From contig JAICKU010000031.1 of NCBI GenBank assembly GCA_025927765.1, positions 1-39,332 of the forward strand: DNA of 39,332 nt, given 5' to 3'. The notes under the pieces are model-generated. The model searched no databases. It saw only the letters and a program-made list of their open reading frames with translations, and was not told the DNA's origin. Position numbers and translations under genes: made by a program. The DNA is from Burkholderiales bacterium (lineage in GTDB: Bacteria > Pseudomonadota > Gammaproteobacteria > Burkholderiales > Casimicrobiaceae). Of the stretch, positions 1 to 12,305 are shown one piece after another (positions within the stretch are counted from its first letter, which is position 1; every line of letters begins with the position of its first letter).

Positions 1-887
1 ACGATCTGCTCGCGATTGGAATTCGCGTTGTTGACGATCGTCGCAGTGTTCGCGTTGCTGGTGCTGATGATCGACGCGGTGTTCGCGTTGTTGTTGGTGA
101 TGATCGACGCCGTGCTGGCGTTGATGTCGTTCGCGATCGCCGTGGTCGCCGAGGTCTCGCTCGCCGTGATCGCCGTCTGTGCCGCGGAAAGGTCGTTGTG
201 GATGTGATCGAGGCGGTCGTAGCTCCCGATCACCGTGGCTGCCGTGTCGAGGCCGGCGCAAAAGCTGCGTACCGAGAAGAACGAGGAGGCGATGTCGTTC
301 GCGATCGCCAGCGGTATGCAGGCCGCGGAACCGTTCTCGCCGAGGATGTCCTCGTTGCACACCCGGGCGGCGGCCGCGAGGACGCCCGACGTCACCTGGA
401 ACGCGATCAGCGCGTCGTACGTGATCTGGTCGCCGTGCGGCGTGTTGTTGCAGGCGTCGATCACCGTCGGCTGGGACGGAAACGGCAGCGACTTCAGCAG
501 CGGCTTCGACTGCACCTCCTGATGGGAGAGCGCCGCGAGCCGTTGCATGGCGGCGGTCGCCGCCGCCATGTCCGGCGGCGCGGATCGCGAGAACACCTTG
601 GCGAGATCCTCGTTCTTGACGAGTTGCATCGCCGCCTTCGCCTTGGCCACCATGGCCTGCCCGCGGGCATCGCGCTCCTGGCCGTACACCTGATCGTACT
701 GGTCGAGCAGCCCGTTGTATGCGTTGCGGAAGGCCTGCGCCGATTGCAAAGAAGCGGCGGTCATGTCCGCGTCGGCGACCGCTCGCGTCGCGGCTTGCTG
801 AGCGACGCTGGGAAAGCCGATCATCGCAAGCCAAAGACCCACGAGTACGCCGATCGTCCTGCGCATCCTGCCGCAAGGCACATGCAT
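1..887 (-). CDS. Secreted protein of unknown function with Asn/Thr-rich repetitive C-terminus (3' truncated by window edge)
   Basis: Reading leftwards from ATG at 887 gives 295 open codons that run off the window. The N-terminus has a signal peptide (two Arg, then GVLVGLWLAMIGFPSVAQ). A predicted helical region with AYNGLLDQYDQVYGQERDARG follows, then a middle part with several cysteines (DACNNTP, ARVCNED, AACIPLA, SFCAGLD) that could form disulfides. From about residue 230 the sequence becomes low-complexity and repetitive: runs of Ile-Ala-Asn-Asp, Ala-Ser-Thr-Ala-Ser-Ile-Ile, Asn-Asn-Asn-Ala-Asn-Thr, as in elongated coiled-coil or fibre-like stalks. AAGGG seven bases upstream supports the 887 start over Met at 866. 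I do not recognise the family. It diverges from the propeller gene at 1094. Export is well supported; any surface-stalk role is inference. Confidence 0.75.
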   Translation of the reverse strand, partial: MHVPCGRMRRTIGVLVGLWLAMIGFPSVAQQAATRAVADADMTAASLQSAQAFRNAYNGLLDQYDQVYGQERDARGQAMVAKAKAAMQLVKNEDLAKVFSRSAPPDMAAATAAMQRLAALSHQEVQSKPLLKSLPFPSQPTVIDACNNTPHGDQITYDALIAFQVTSGVLAAAARVCNEDILGENGSAACIPLAIANDIASSFFSVRSFCAGLDTAATVIGSYDRLDHIHNDLSAAQTAITASETSATTAIANDINASTASIITNNNANTASIISTSNANTATIVNNANSNREQI

Positions 888-919
888 GGCTGACCCTTTT
901 GATTGGACTGGTATCGTGA

Positions 920-938
920 CCCGGCAAGGACTGCCGGG
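920..938. other. Perfect 7-bp stem-loop in the divergent intergenic region
   Basis: CCCGGCA (920-926) and TGCCGGG (932-938) flank a 5-base loop. There is no T-run, so it is not a standard terminator. It lies in the probable 5' untranslated leader of the minus-strand gene that starts at 887. Confidence 0.5.
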
Positions 939-1004
939 CCGCCCCTTCGTGCGGCATTTGAACGCTCGATCAAAGGCGCAGCGCCGAAAGTAAGGCGCGG
1001 GCCT

Positions 1005-1032
1005 CCCGATATTTGTTTTTATATTCAACAAC
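1005..1032. promoter_or_regulatory. AT-rich island between divergent genes, probable promoter zone
   Basis: In an otherwise very GC-rich window, this stretch is mostly A/T (TATTTGTTTTTATATTC) and sits between the divergent genes at 887 and 1094. TATATT at 1021-1026 resembles a -10 element, but I see no good -35 on either strand, so only a promoter zone is called. Confidence 0.3.
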
Positions 1033-1093
1033 GGCCGCTTTCGTCGATCGACCCAGTTGTAAGGTTTTTCGACACGATGAGGCTCAGCGAAGC

Positions 1094-3210
1094 ATGACCC
1101 GTTCCGCCCGATCGAGTCGCAGGCGTCTGCCTATCCTGATCGTTGCCGCCGGTGTCGCGCTCGGCATGCATCGGGCGTCGTTGGCCGAGACGGTCGTCGA
1201 GTACTACAACGCGTCGCTCGACCACTATTTCATGACGCCGCTTGCCAACGAAATCGCGGTGCTCGACGCGGGGCAGATTGCGGGCTGGATGCGCACCGGC
1301 CTCGTGTTCGACGCCTCCGCCACCGCGGGCAGCGGCTTCAATCCCGTCTGCCGCTTCTACATTCCGCCGGTGCACGGCGATTCTCATTTCTTCTCGGCAT
1401 CGACGCACGAATGCGCGGCCGTCGCCGCGAAGATCGGCGTCGACCCGAACTTCAGCGATTACATCGAGGAAACGCCTGCCGAGTTCTACATCGCGCTGCC
1501 CGACACGGCCTCGGGCGCCTGTCCCGCCGGCACGTCGCCGGTGTATCGGCTGTGGAACGGGCGTGCCGATTCGAACCATCGCTACACCGCCGATCGCGCG
1601 ACGCGCGATGCGATGATCTCGCGCGGATACATCCCCGAAGGCTATGGTCCGGACGGCGTTGCGATGTGCACGCCGCGCGCGGGGCTCGCCGATTCGCAGG
1701 TGAAGGTGACCGGGGCATCGCCGTATGCGCCGAATTGCGATGGCGTCGCGCCGACCGGCACGCTCTATACCGGCGCGGAGGTCGAGCCGCACATCGCGTC
1801 GTTCGGTTCCAACAACCTGATCGGCGTGTGGCAGCAGGACCGCTGGTCCGACGGCGGCGCACGCGGACTTCGTACCGGGTATTCGTTCGACGGCGGATTG
1901 ACGTGGTCGCTGTCGCAGGCGCCGTTCACGCGCTGCAGCGGCGGCAACGCAGGCAACGGCGGCGACTACGCGCGCGCGAGCGATCCCTGGGTCGCGATCG
2001 ATCCCAACGGCACCGCGTACCAAAGCGCCATCGCCTTCAACGGCGCCTCGTTCGCCGCGGGCTCGAACAGCGCCGTCCTCGTCAGCCGCTCGGTCGATGG
2101 CGGCCGCACATGGAGCAATGCGTCGACGCTGATCGCCGACGGCAGCAGTGCATTCAACGACAAGGAATCGATCAGCGCCGATCCGTTCCTGTCATCGACG
2201 GCTTACGCGGTTTGGGATCGCCTCGATCCGACCGGACACGGCGTGAGCTATTTCGCGAGAACCACGGACGGCGCCGCGACCTGGGAGCCTGCGCGGCCAA
2301 TCTACGATCCCGGCGGACGCAATCAGACCCTCAACAACCAGCTCCTGACGACGTACCTCTCGAGCCGCGGCAGCTTCCGGAAATGGGTCGACTTCTTCAC
2401 CGAATTCGACGTCGGCCAGAACGACCTCGTGACGGCACATCTTGCGTACGTGAGCTCGGACGATGCGGGCGCGACGTGGAGCGGTCCGAGCGTCATCTCG
2501 GACATGCGCGCCGTCGGCGCCTACGACCCGCAGAATCCCGACCGCAGGATTCGCGATGCCGCCAATCTCGCTTCGTTCGCGTCGGGCTACAGGACCTTCG
2601 TCGCCGTCTGGCAGGACTCGCGCTTTTCAGGAGGGCTGCGCGACGGCATCGCGTTCTCGCAGTCGACGGACGGCGGCGTCACGTGGAGCCCGCCCGTCGA
2701 GATCAACGCCGTCCCCGGCGTGCAGGCGTTCCTGCCCACGATCGCGTTCAGGGACGACGACCGTGCGATCGCGGTGACGTACTACGACATGCGCAGCGAC
2801 ACGGCCGACCCTCCCACCCTGCTCGTCACCCTGTGGCTCGCGACGTCCACCGACGGCGGCGTCACGTGGCAGGAGCATCACCTGGCCGGCCCGTTCGACC
2901 TCAACGTCGCGCCGGTGACCGAAGACGGCCTCTTCGTCGGCGACTATCAGGGATTCGTCACGGCCGGGGATACGTTCGCCGCGCTGTTCACGCGCACGAA
3001 CGAAGACCTCGCGAATCGCACCGACATCGTCGCCCCGGTCTTCCGCGGTCTCCCGTTGCCCCCCGTGGCCAAGAAGTATTTCGCACGAAGCGCGCCGGCG
3101 GCGGAGCTGACGCCGGCATGGCGGGCGAAGATCGACGCGGCCGCACGCAGGACGATGCAGCAGCGGCTCATGGGCGCGCCGAAGCCGACGCCGCCACGTC
3201 CCGCGATGCC

Positions 3211-3214
<4 letters not shown>
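1094..3214 (+). CDS. Secreted DUF5648 + six-Asp-box (BNR/sialidase-fold) beta-propeller protein
   Basis: A 706-residue exported protein. An Arg-rich n-region and hydrophobic core (LPILIVAAGVALGM) form the signal peptide. Residues ~35-200 match the DUF5648 pattern (VEYYNASLDHYFMT near the start, then paired HFFSAS and SNHRYTAD segments, with CRFYI, HECAAV and ACPAG cysteines). The rest has six Asp-box motifs of the form S-x-D-x-G-x-T-W: SFDGGLTW, SVDGGRTW, TTDGAATW, SDDAGATW, STDGGVTW (before SPPV) and STDGGVTW (before QEHH). Six is the blade number of sialidase-like propellers. Asp boxes are structural and do not prove sialidase activity; I see no clear Arg triad. An in-frame start at 1013 is possible, but ATG 1094 places the signal peptide correctly. 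The stop overlaps udgX by GTGA. Confidence 0.82.
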
Positions 3215-5858
<2,644 letters not shown>

Positions 5859-6494
5859 CTAACGGCCGCTGGTGCGATCTCGCCCCTCGTTGCTCGTGCC
5901 TCGTTCCTCGCGCGCTTTCGCGCGCGTCCGAAACGTCACCGAATACCGCAGTCCCTTCGTCGGCGCGATGCCGTGCTGCCACTGCCAGCGGATGTCGTCC
6001 TCCATCACGTACAGCGAGCGCGGCGCGAGCTCGAGCGCGACCACGGCACTGCGGTCGTGCTGGTTGTCGTACGGGCGAAAGCGCATCCGGCAATCGCTCG
6101 CGAACGAAATGCCGGCGACGCGCCCGTATTGCGGGCGATCGCGATGCCAGCCGATCGGCGTGCCGGGCCGGTATTCGGTGACGAGCGCGTGCAGGTAATC
6201 GTGCTCGTCGACGCCGCGAAATGCCGCAACCTTGCGCCGCAGCGCTGCGAGGAGCGGCGGCAGCGGCGCGATTTCGCGCCACGCGTGCTCGTCGGGCTCG
6301 TAATGGAACCCGAAGCGCACGACGCGCCGGCGCGCCGTGTATTCGCGAAACAGCGCTTCGCGAAACGGCAGCGTCGCGAAGAGCTCGAGGAGCGCCGCCT
6401 CCTCGTCGACCGCGAGGAAATCGGCGTGGTATTCGAGGCCCCGCGGCAGCGGTGGCGCGTCGAAGAGGTCGGCGGTGGTCAGCGCATGCGGCAT
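5859..6494 (-). CDS. alkB: Alpha-ketoglutarate-dependent dioxygenase, AlkB family
   Basis: 211 residues. AlkB-type Fe(II)/2-oxoglutarate dioxygenases oxidatively demethylate alkylated bases. The iron triad is His117-x-Asp119 (WHRDRPQYG) and His174 (WQHGIAP), followed by Arg183 and Arg189 (GLRYSVTFR), which bind 2-oxoglutarate and substrate. ALVTEYRPGTPIGWHRD and the SLYVMEDDIRWQWQHGI segment are typical of the AlkB2/ALKBH-like bacterial branch rather than the Ada-operon enzyme. The C-terminal ~20 residues are polar and probably disordered. No strong Shine-Dalgarno is seen before ATG 6494. Downstream of an orphan histidine kinase (54-base gap) and upstream of fadH (12-base gap). With udgX nearby, it makes two base-repair genes within 4 kb. 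Confidence 0.9.
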   Translation of the reverse strand: MPHALTTADLFDAPPLPRGLEYHADFLAVDEEAALLELFATLPFREALFREYTARRRVVRFGFHYEPDEHAWREIAPLPPLLAALRRKVAAFRGVDEHDYLHALVTEYRPGTPIGWHRDRPQYGRVAGISFASDCRMRFRPYDNQHDRSAVVALELAPRSLYVMEDDIRWQWQHGIAPTKGLRYSVTFRTRAKAREERGTSNEGRDRTSGR

Positions 6495-6548
6495 CCGGGG
6501 GCAGATGGTGCCGCGCGCCGGCGCTTCAATCGGTGCGCGCCCCGCGCG

Positions 6549-7838
6549 CTACGCCGCGGTGCCCGGTCCCACCGGCCGCGCGCCGGTGTGCTCGACGTTC
6601 GCGCCGACGAGGCACGACCTCGGCAGGCGACAGGTGAACGTGCTGCCGACGCCAAGCGCGCTTTGTGCCGTGATGCTGCCGCCGAGCACGCCGGCGAGGC
6701 GCCGGCAGATCGCGAGCCCCAGCCCCCAGCCCGGTTCGCGCTCGCCCGGCGCTGCGCCGATGCGCTCGAATTCGTCGAAGATGCGCTCGAGGCGCTCGGG
6801 GGCGATGCCGATGCCCGTGTCGCTGACACCGATCGTCACCGCATCGTCGTCGACGCCGACGGCGACGTGCACGGCGCCCGTGCGCGTGAACTTGACGGCG
6901 TTGGTGAGCAGATTGGAGACGATGCGACCGAGCTTCGTGCGATCGGTCGCAATCCAGACGAGCGCCTCGGGGGCCTCGATCTCGAGCTTCAGCATCTTCG
7001 CCTGCGCGAGCGGCAGCACCTCGCCGCATTTGGCGGCGACGAGCTCGCGGAGGTCGAACTCGCTCGGCCGGCACTGGATGTGGCCGGTGTCGATCGAGCC
7101 GATCTCGATCAGCTCCGACGCAACTTCGAGCAGCGACGCCGCGTTCGCCTGAAGGCGCTGCGCCATGCCGGGGACCTGCAGCGCGAGCTCGGGGTGCTTC
7201 ACGGTGCGCCCGATCACGTCGGCCATCAGCTGGATCGAGCTCAGCGGCGTGCGGATGTCGTGCGACACCGAGGCGATCAGCCGTGTCTTGCGTCCGCTCG
7301 CCTCCTCCGCTACTCGGCGGCGCTCGTCGAGCGCCTCATTCTGCGCGGCGATGTGCGCTTCCCGCTTCACCAGCTCGGCATTGGCGGCGGCGAGCTGCCG
7401 GTTCTTCTCGTCGAGCAGGCGCACCTGCATCTCGCGCACGTCGATCGAGCGCATCCAGACGTGGAGGATGCCCGCCGCGAGCACGATGCCGACGACGTCG
7501 AGCACGCGGTTGATGAAGTACGGCTCGATCAGCGAGAACGTAGCCGCTCCGATCTGCACCCCGTAGACGGCGAACGTCGCCACGACAAACGCCGCGGCGA
7601 GCAGCCACAGGAAGCGCCGGTTGCGCGTGAACGCGGCGAGGACGAGCGGGATCGGGTAGATCGACGAGACGTCGAGTTCGATCCACGTCGCGAAGTCGAC
7701 CGCGATCACGCAGGTCGCGACTGCGACGACCCCGGCGTATTGAATGCGGGGATCCGCGGAAATGCGCAACCAGGCAGTGGATGGGCGGATGGCGCTCCCC
7801 TCGTTGCACGAAGGGTCGACGAGCGGGCATGGTAGCAC
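6549..7838 (-). CDS. Orphan membrane-bound sensor histidine kinase
   Basis: About 429 residues from GTG 7838. The N-terminal third has four hydrophobic segments (about 35-50, 58-70, 76-92 and 113-128) and no obvious periplasmic domain. A charged helical linker follows (~130-180, likely coiled coil), then HisKA with the phosphoacceptor His193 (SVSHDIRTPLSS) and HATPase_c with NLLTNAVKFT (N box), DTGIGIAPE (G1) and GWGLGLAICRRLA (G2). No response regulator is adjacent, so the partner is unknown. The start is uncertain: GTG 7838 and TTG 7767-7769 are in frame, neither has a good ribosome site, and the only nearby ATG (7830) is in another frame. It diverges from prfC and heads the alkB-fadH strand. 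Confidence 0.85.
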   Translation of the reverse strand: MLPCPLVDPSCNEGSAIRPSTAWLRISADPRIQYAGVVAVATCVIAVDFATWIELDVSSIYPIPLVLAAFTRNRRFLWLLAAAFVVATFAVYGVQIGAATFSLIEPYFINRVLDVVGIVLAAGILHVWMRSIDVREMQVRLLDEKNRQLAAANAELVKREAHIAAQNEALDERRRVAEEASGRKTRLIASVSHDIRTPLSSIQLMADVIGRTVKHPELALQVPGMAQRLQANAASLLEVASELIEIGSIDTGHIQCRPSEFDLRELVAAKCGEVLPLAQAKMLKLEIEAPEALVWIATDRTKLGRIVSNLLTNAVKFTRTGAVHVAVGVDDDAVTIGVSDTGIGIAPERLERIFDEFERIGAAPGEREPGWGLGLAICRRLAGVLGGSITAQSALGVGSTFTCRLPRSCLVGANVEHTGARPVGPGTAA

Positions 7839-7870
7839 CGCGGCGGTGACCGCAAGCGCGCAGCGCCCGC

Positions 7871-7876
7871 TATAAT
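7871..7876 (+). promoter_or_regulatory. Consensus -10 hexamer (TATAAT) of the prfC promoter
   Basis: A perfect TATAAT stands 69 bases before the prfC ATG, in a GC-rich setting. The -35 is weak; GTGAC-like sequence lies at about 7846-7850. On the opposite strand the same AT patch may serve the divergent histidine kinase. Confidence 0.55.
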
Positions 7877-7883
7877 TGACGGC

Positions 7884-7901
7884 CCGCCGGACCTCCGGCG
7901 G
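7884..7901 (+). promoter_or_regulatory. GC-rich hairpin at the 5' end of the prfC leader
   Basis: CCGCCGG (7884-7890), loop ACCT, CCGGCGG (7895-7901) is a perfect 7-bp stem. If transcription starts about 7 bases after TATAAT, the hairpin lies almost at the mRNA 5' end. It is followed by CTTTCGTTT, a weak U-rich tract, so it could be a stabilising 5' stem or a weak attenuator. Confidence 0.45.
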
Positions 7902-7944
7902 CTTTCGTTTGGCCCGCGCCGCCCGCATCTTCCGGCGCATTCCC

Positions 7945-9564
<1,620 letters not shown>

Positions 9565-9568
9565 CGAG

Positions 9569-9599
9569 AGCGAAAGTAGGGTCGGACTCTACTTTCGCT
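9569..9599. repeat. Palindromic intergenic repeat, copy A (GTC-N-GAC family)
   Basis: A 31-base odd-length palindrome centred on G9584. All 15 base pairs form if one G-T is allowed. The core is GGGTCGGACTC with AAAGTA / TACTTT arms. It starts five bases after the prfC stop. The same core and arm pattern recurs at 22451-22479, 32717-32741 and 32777-32801. Transcribed, it would form a stable hairpin, but no U-run follows. Confidence 0.85.
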
Positions 9600-9659
9600 T
9601 GTGCGATCGAACAAACTGCGCAAGCTTCAGTCGAACGGGCGTACGACAGGAGACCCTCC

Positions 9660-10556
9660 ATGGAACGAGCCGAGCCGCTCACGCCGAATTCCGAATACAC
9701 GTCCGTCGACGATCCGCGACCGCCGCGGCGCACGAAGACGAACGTCCTGTTGCCGATCGTCATCGTCATCGCGCTCGCGATCCTCGCGGTCCTCGTGTGG
9801 CGCTTCCTGCTGCCCAACGCGGAGTTGCCGGGTACGCCTCCTGCGCAGCCGGCCGCAACCGCGCCGCCACCGGCGGCGCCCGCCCCGCCCGCCGCGGAAG
9901 CGACGCCGAAATACCCGATCGCGCAGGCGGCGGTTCCCACGCCCGCGGCCACGCCACCGCTGCCGAGCGTCGCCGACAGCGACGCCACGCTGCAGGACGC
10001 GATGGCGTCGCTCTTCAATGGCGTCGCGCTCGATCGCATCTTCCACCTGCAGGAGATCGTGCCGCGCTTCGTCGCGACGATCGACAACCTGCCCCGGCAA
10101 AGCGTCGCGCTCTCGAAGATGTCGACGAACCCCGTGCCGGGAAGCCTCGAAGTGTCGCGGTCGGACGGCAAGACACTGCTTCGCGCCGACAATGCCGAGC
10201 GCTACACGCCGTACGTGCGCGTACTCGAGCAGACCGACCCGCAGAAGCTCGTCGAGACGTACGTGCGCTACTACCCGCTATTCCAGAAGTCCTATCAGGA
10301 CCTCGGCTACCCGAACGGCTACTTCAACGACCGGGTCGTGCAGGTGATCGACCACCTGCTCGCGGCACCCGACGTACCGGCGCCGATCCCGCTCGCGCAG
10401 CCGAAAGTGCTCTACGAGTTCGCCGACCCGGCGCTCGAGCAGCTGTCGGCGGGCCAGAAGATGATGATCCGCATGGGCCCGGTGAACGAATCGCACGTGA
10501 AGGCGAAGCTGCGGCAGATCCGCAAGGCGCTCACCGGCCAGACGCTGCCGAAGTAG
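9660..10556 (+). CDS. DUF3014-domain inner-membrane protein
   Basis: 298 residues. A short cytoplasmic N-terminus is followed by one membrane segment (residues ~28-46, VLLPIVIVIALAILAVLVW), a Pro/Ala-rich linker (~55-100) and a globular C-terminal domain with SLFNGVALDRIFHLQEIVPRFV, PYVRVLEQTDPQKLVETYVRYYPLFQ and LGYPNGYFNDRVVQVIDHLLAAP. This layout matches the DUF3014 family of proteobacterial membrane-anchored proteins of unknown function. AGGAGA six bases before ATG 9660 fixes the start. The globular domain should face the periplasm (inference from the single N-terminal anchor). It ends convergently, nine bases from the next gene. Confidence 0.85.
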   Translation: MERAEPLTPNSEYTSVDDPRPPRRTKTNVLLPIVIVIALAILAVLVWRFLLPNAELPGTPPAQPAATAPPPAAPAPPAAEATPKYPIAQAAVPTPAATPPLPSVADSDATLQDAMASLFNGVALDRIFHLQEIVPRFVATIDNLPRQSVALSKMSTNPVPGSLEVSRSDGKTLLRADNAERYTPYVRVLEQTDPQKLVETYVRYYPLFQKSYQDLGYPNGYFNDRVVQVIDHLLAAPDVPAPIPLAQPKVLYEFADPALEQLSAGQKMMIRMGPVNESHVKAKLRQIRKALTGQTLPK

Positions 10557-10565
10557 CGGCGCCGG

Positions 10566-11258
10566 CTACACGTCGAAGCCGCCGTCGCGGCGAAGCCTCG
10601 TCGCTTCTTCACCGGCGAGCCTTGCGGCGAACGCGCGCGCAAGCTCTCGCGAAGGCGCATCCGTCGCCACCGCCAGCGCATAGCGCGTGGAGAGCTCGAA
10701 CGGCGCCGGCAACGCCGCCACGAGCGTCACGCCGGGCGTGTAGCGGATTTCCGTCACCTGCGTGCAGCCAAGGGCACCCGCCCGGCGCTCCTGCGCCAGC
10801 TCGGCCATCGCCGCAGCACCGTTCGCGTATGCGCGTAGCTTCGCCTTTGACGACTTGTCGATGCCGAGCATCGTCAGCACGCGCATGAAATGCCCGCCCG
10901 CGGTCGATCGCACGGTGTCGGGACAGTACAGGGCTGGCGCGGCGACGAGCGCGTCGCGCAATGCGTCCGCGTCGCCGATGCACGGCGAAACGTCGCCTTC
11001 GCGCACGGCAACCCCGGTGGCGACGACGCCGAGCGGCGCGAACGTCGACCGATCGACGCGATTCGAGGCGGCGAGCGCCTCGAGCATGGCGTCGGGGAGA
11101 ATCACCAGATCGGCGTCTCGATCCTGCTCGAACGCGCTTCGGATCGCGCCCGCGGCGTCGAACCTCGCATCGACCCGCGCGCCGGTCGCGCGCTCGAAGT
11201 CGCGCGCGAGCGCACGCACGGCGGCCTTCCCCGCACCCGCGGAGAGGATGCGCAGCAT
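10566..11258 (-). CDS. ModA-like periplasmic-binding-fold protein lacking a signal peptide
   Basis: About 230 residues from ATG 11258. The fold resembles type II solute-binding proteins of the molybdate (ModA) group: LRILSAGAGKAAVRALARDFERATGARVDARFDAAGAIR, DADLVILPDAMLEALAAS, and GALGCTQVTEIRYTPGVTLVAALP. Normally such proteins are exported, but here the binding domain starts within a few residues of the Met with no hydrophobic leader, so it is probably cytoplasmic. An in-frame GTG at 11300 would add 14 polar residues and overlap the upstream gene by 20 bases; it would not create a signal sequence. It sits directly downstream of a Bug-type binding protein, 22 bases from its stop. The ligand is unknown. 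Confidence 0.75.
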   Translation of the reverse strand: MLRILSAGAGKAAVRALARDFERATGARVDARFDAAGAIRSAFEQDRDADLVILPDAMLEALAASNRVDRSTFAPLGVVATGVAVREGDVSPCIGDADALRDALVAAPALYCPDTVRSTAGGHFMRVLTMLGIDKSSKAKLRAYANGAAAMAELAQERRAGALGCTQVTEIRYTPGVTLVAALPAPFELSTRYALAVATDAPSRELARAFAARLAGEEATRLRRDGGFDV

Positions 11259-11280
11259 CGTCACGCGCGAGGCGTGATCG

Positions 11281-12246
11281 TCAGCGATCGGCGCGCGCAC
11301 CCGAGATCTTCACGACGTGCGCCCATTTGACGATATCGTCGTCGAGGAATTTGCCGAACGCCGCGGGCGTCATCGTCATCGGCACCGCACCCTGCTCGGT
11401 CCACTCGGCCTGCGTGTCCGGACGCGACACGATCTTCGTGATCTCGGCGTTGAGCCGTTCCACGACGGCTTGCGGCGTGTTCTTCGGCGCGACGAGCCCG
11501 AGCCAGATCACCGCCTCGTAGCCGGGCACGCCCGCCTCCGACAGCGTCGGCACGTCCGGCATCACTTTCGATCGCTCCTTGCCGCTCGTCGCGAGCGCGC
11601 GCACCTGGCCCGCCTTCACGTGCTCGTTCATCACCGTGACGGCGTCGAACATCATTTCGACCTGGCCGCCGAGGACGCCGGTACGCGCCGCCGAGCTCGC
11701 CTTGTACGGCACGTGCACGATGTCGAGTGCCGCCATCGCCTTGAAGAGCTCGCCGGCCATGTGATACGGCGTGCCAGGCCCCGACGACGCGTAGTTGAGC
11801 TTGCCCGGTTGCGCCTTGGCGAGCGCGATCAGTTGCGCGAGCGTCTTGGCGGGCACCGACGGATTCACGACGAGGACCAGATCCGACGAGTTGATCGGCG
11901 CGACCGGCACGAAATCGCGCATCAGCGCGAACGGCTTGTGCGCCATCAGCGACTCGTTGACCGTATGCGTGTTCGAGATGAGCAGCAGCGTGTAGCCGTC
12001 GGGCGCGCTCTTGGCGGCGATGTCGGTGCCGACGACCGATCCGCCGCCTGGCCGGTTCTCGATCACGAACGGCTGGCCCATCGACTGCTGCAGGCGCTCG
12101 CCGAGGAAGCGCGCATAGACGTCCGCCGGTCCGCCCGCCGCGAACGGCACGACGATCTTGACCGGGCGCGCCGGATAGTCGGCGGCGGCCGCGCTCAGCG
12201 TGAACGCGGCGGCGAGCAGGGCGAGAAAACCACGAACGTAGCGCAT
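11281..12246 (-). CDS. Bug-family tripartite tricarboxylate transporter substrate-binding protein
   Basis: 321 residues. Bug (TctC-type) proteins are periplasmic receptors for carboxylates and other small molecules, and are greatly expanded in Burkholderiales. Signal peptide: MRYVRGFLALLAAAFTLSAAAA. The mature start YPARPVKIVVPFAAGG is the family signature, followed by FVIENRPGGGSVVGTDIAAKSAPDGYTLL, GKLNYASSGPGTPYHMAGELFK, VHVPYKAS and VPTLSEAGVPGYEAVIWLGLVAPKNTP. Most Bug genes are orphans without TctAB membrane partners, and none are seen here. GGGAGGA lies four bases before ATG 12246. A ModA-like gene follows. Confidence 0.93.
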   Translation of the reverse strand: MRYVRGFLALLAAAFTLSAAAADYPARPVKIVVPFAAGGPADVYARFLGERLQQSMGQPFVIENRPGGGSVVGTDIAAKSAPDGYTLLLISNTHTVNESLMAHKPFALMRDFVPVAPINSSDLVLVVNPSVPAKTLAQLIALAKAQPGKLNYASSGPGTPYHMAGELFKAMAALDIVHVPYKASSAARTGVLGGQVEMMFDAVTVMNEHVKAGQVRALATSGKERSKVMPDVPTLSEAGVPGYEAVIWLGLVAPKNTPQAVVERLNAEITKIVSRPDTQAEWTEQGAVPMTMTPAAFGKFLDDDIVKWAHVVKISGARADR

Positions 12247-12305
12247 CGCATCCTCCCGCGAAGACGAGGTGGACGGCGATCGTACGCCGCTTTGAAGCAG
12301 GCCGC

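Noticed and set aside
16-207. 63-codon highly hydrophobic plus-strand ORF resembling a membrane protein
   Set aside because: It is the antisense shadow of the Asn/Thr/Ala-rich repeats of the minus-strand gene at 1-887; it has no ribosome site and the minus frame continues well beyond it.
1077-1097. Six-codon mini-ORF (MRLSEA) whose stop overlaps the start of the propeller gene
   Set aside because: No ribosome site and no sign of conservation; too short to support as a coupling leader.
7336-7830. Frameshift or alternative start in the orphan histidine kinase (an ATG ORF in another frame)
   Set aside because: The kinase frame is continuous from before 7838 to its stop with intact motifs, and the other frame has no domain.
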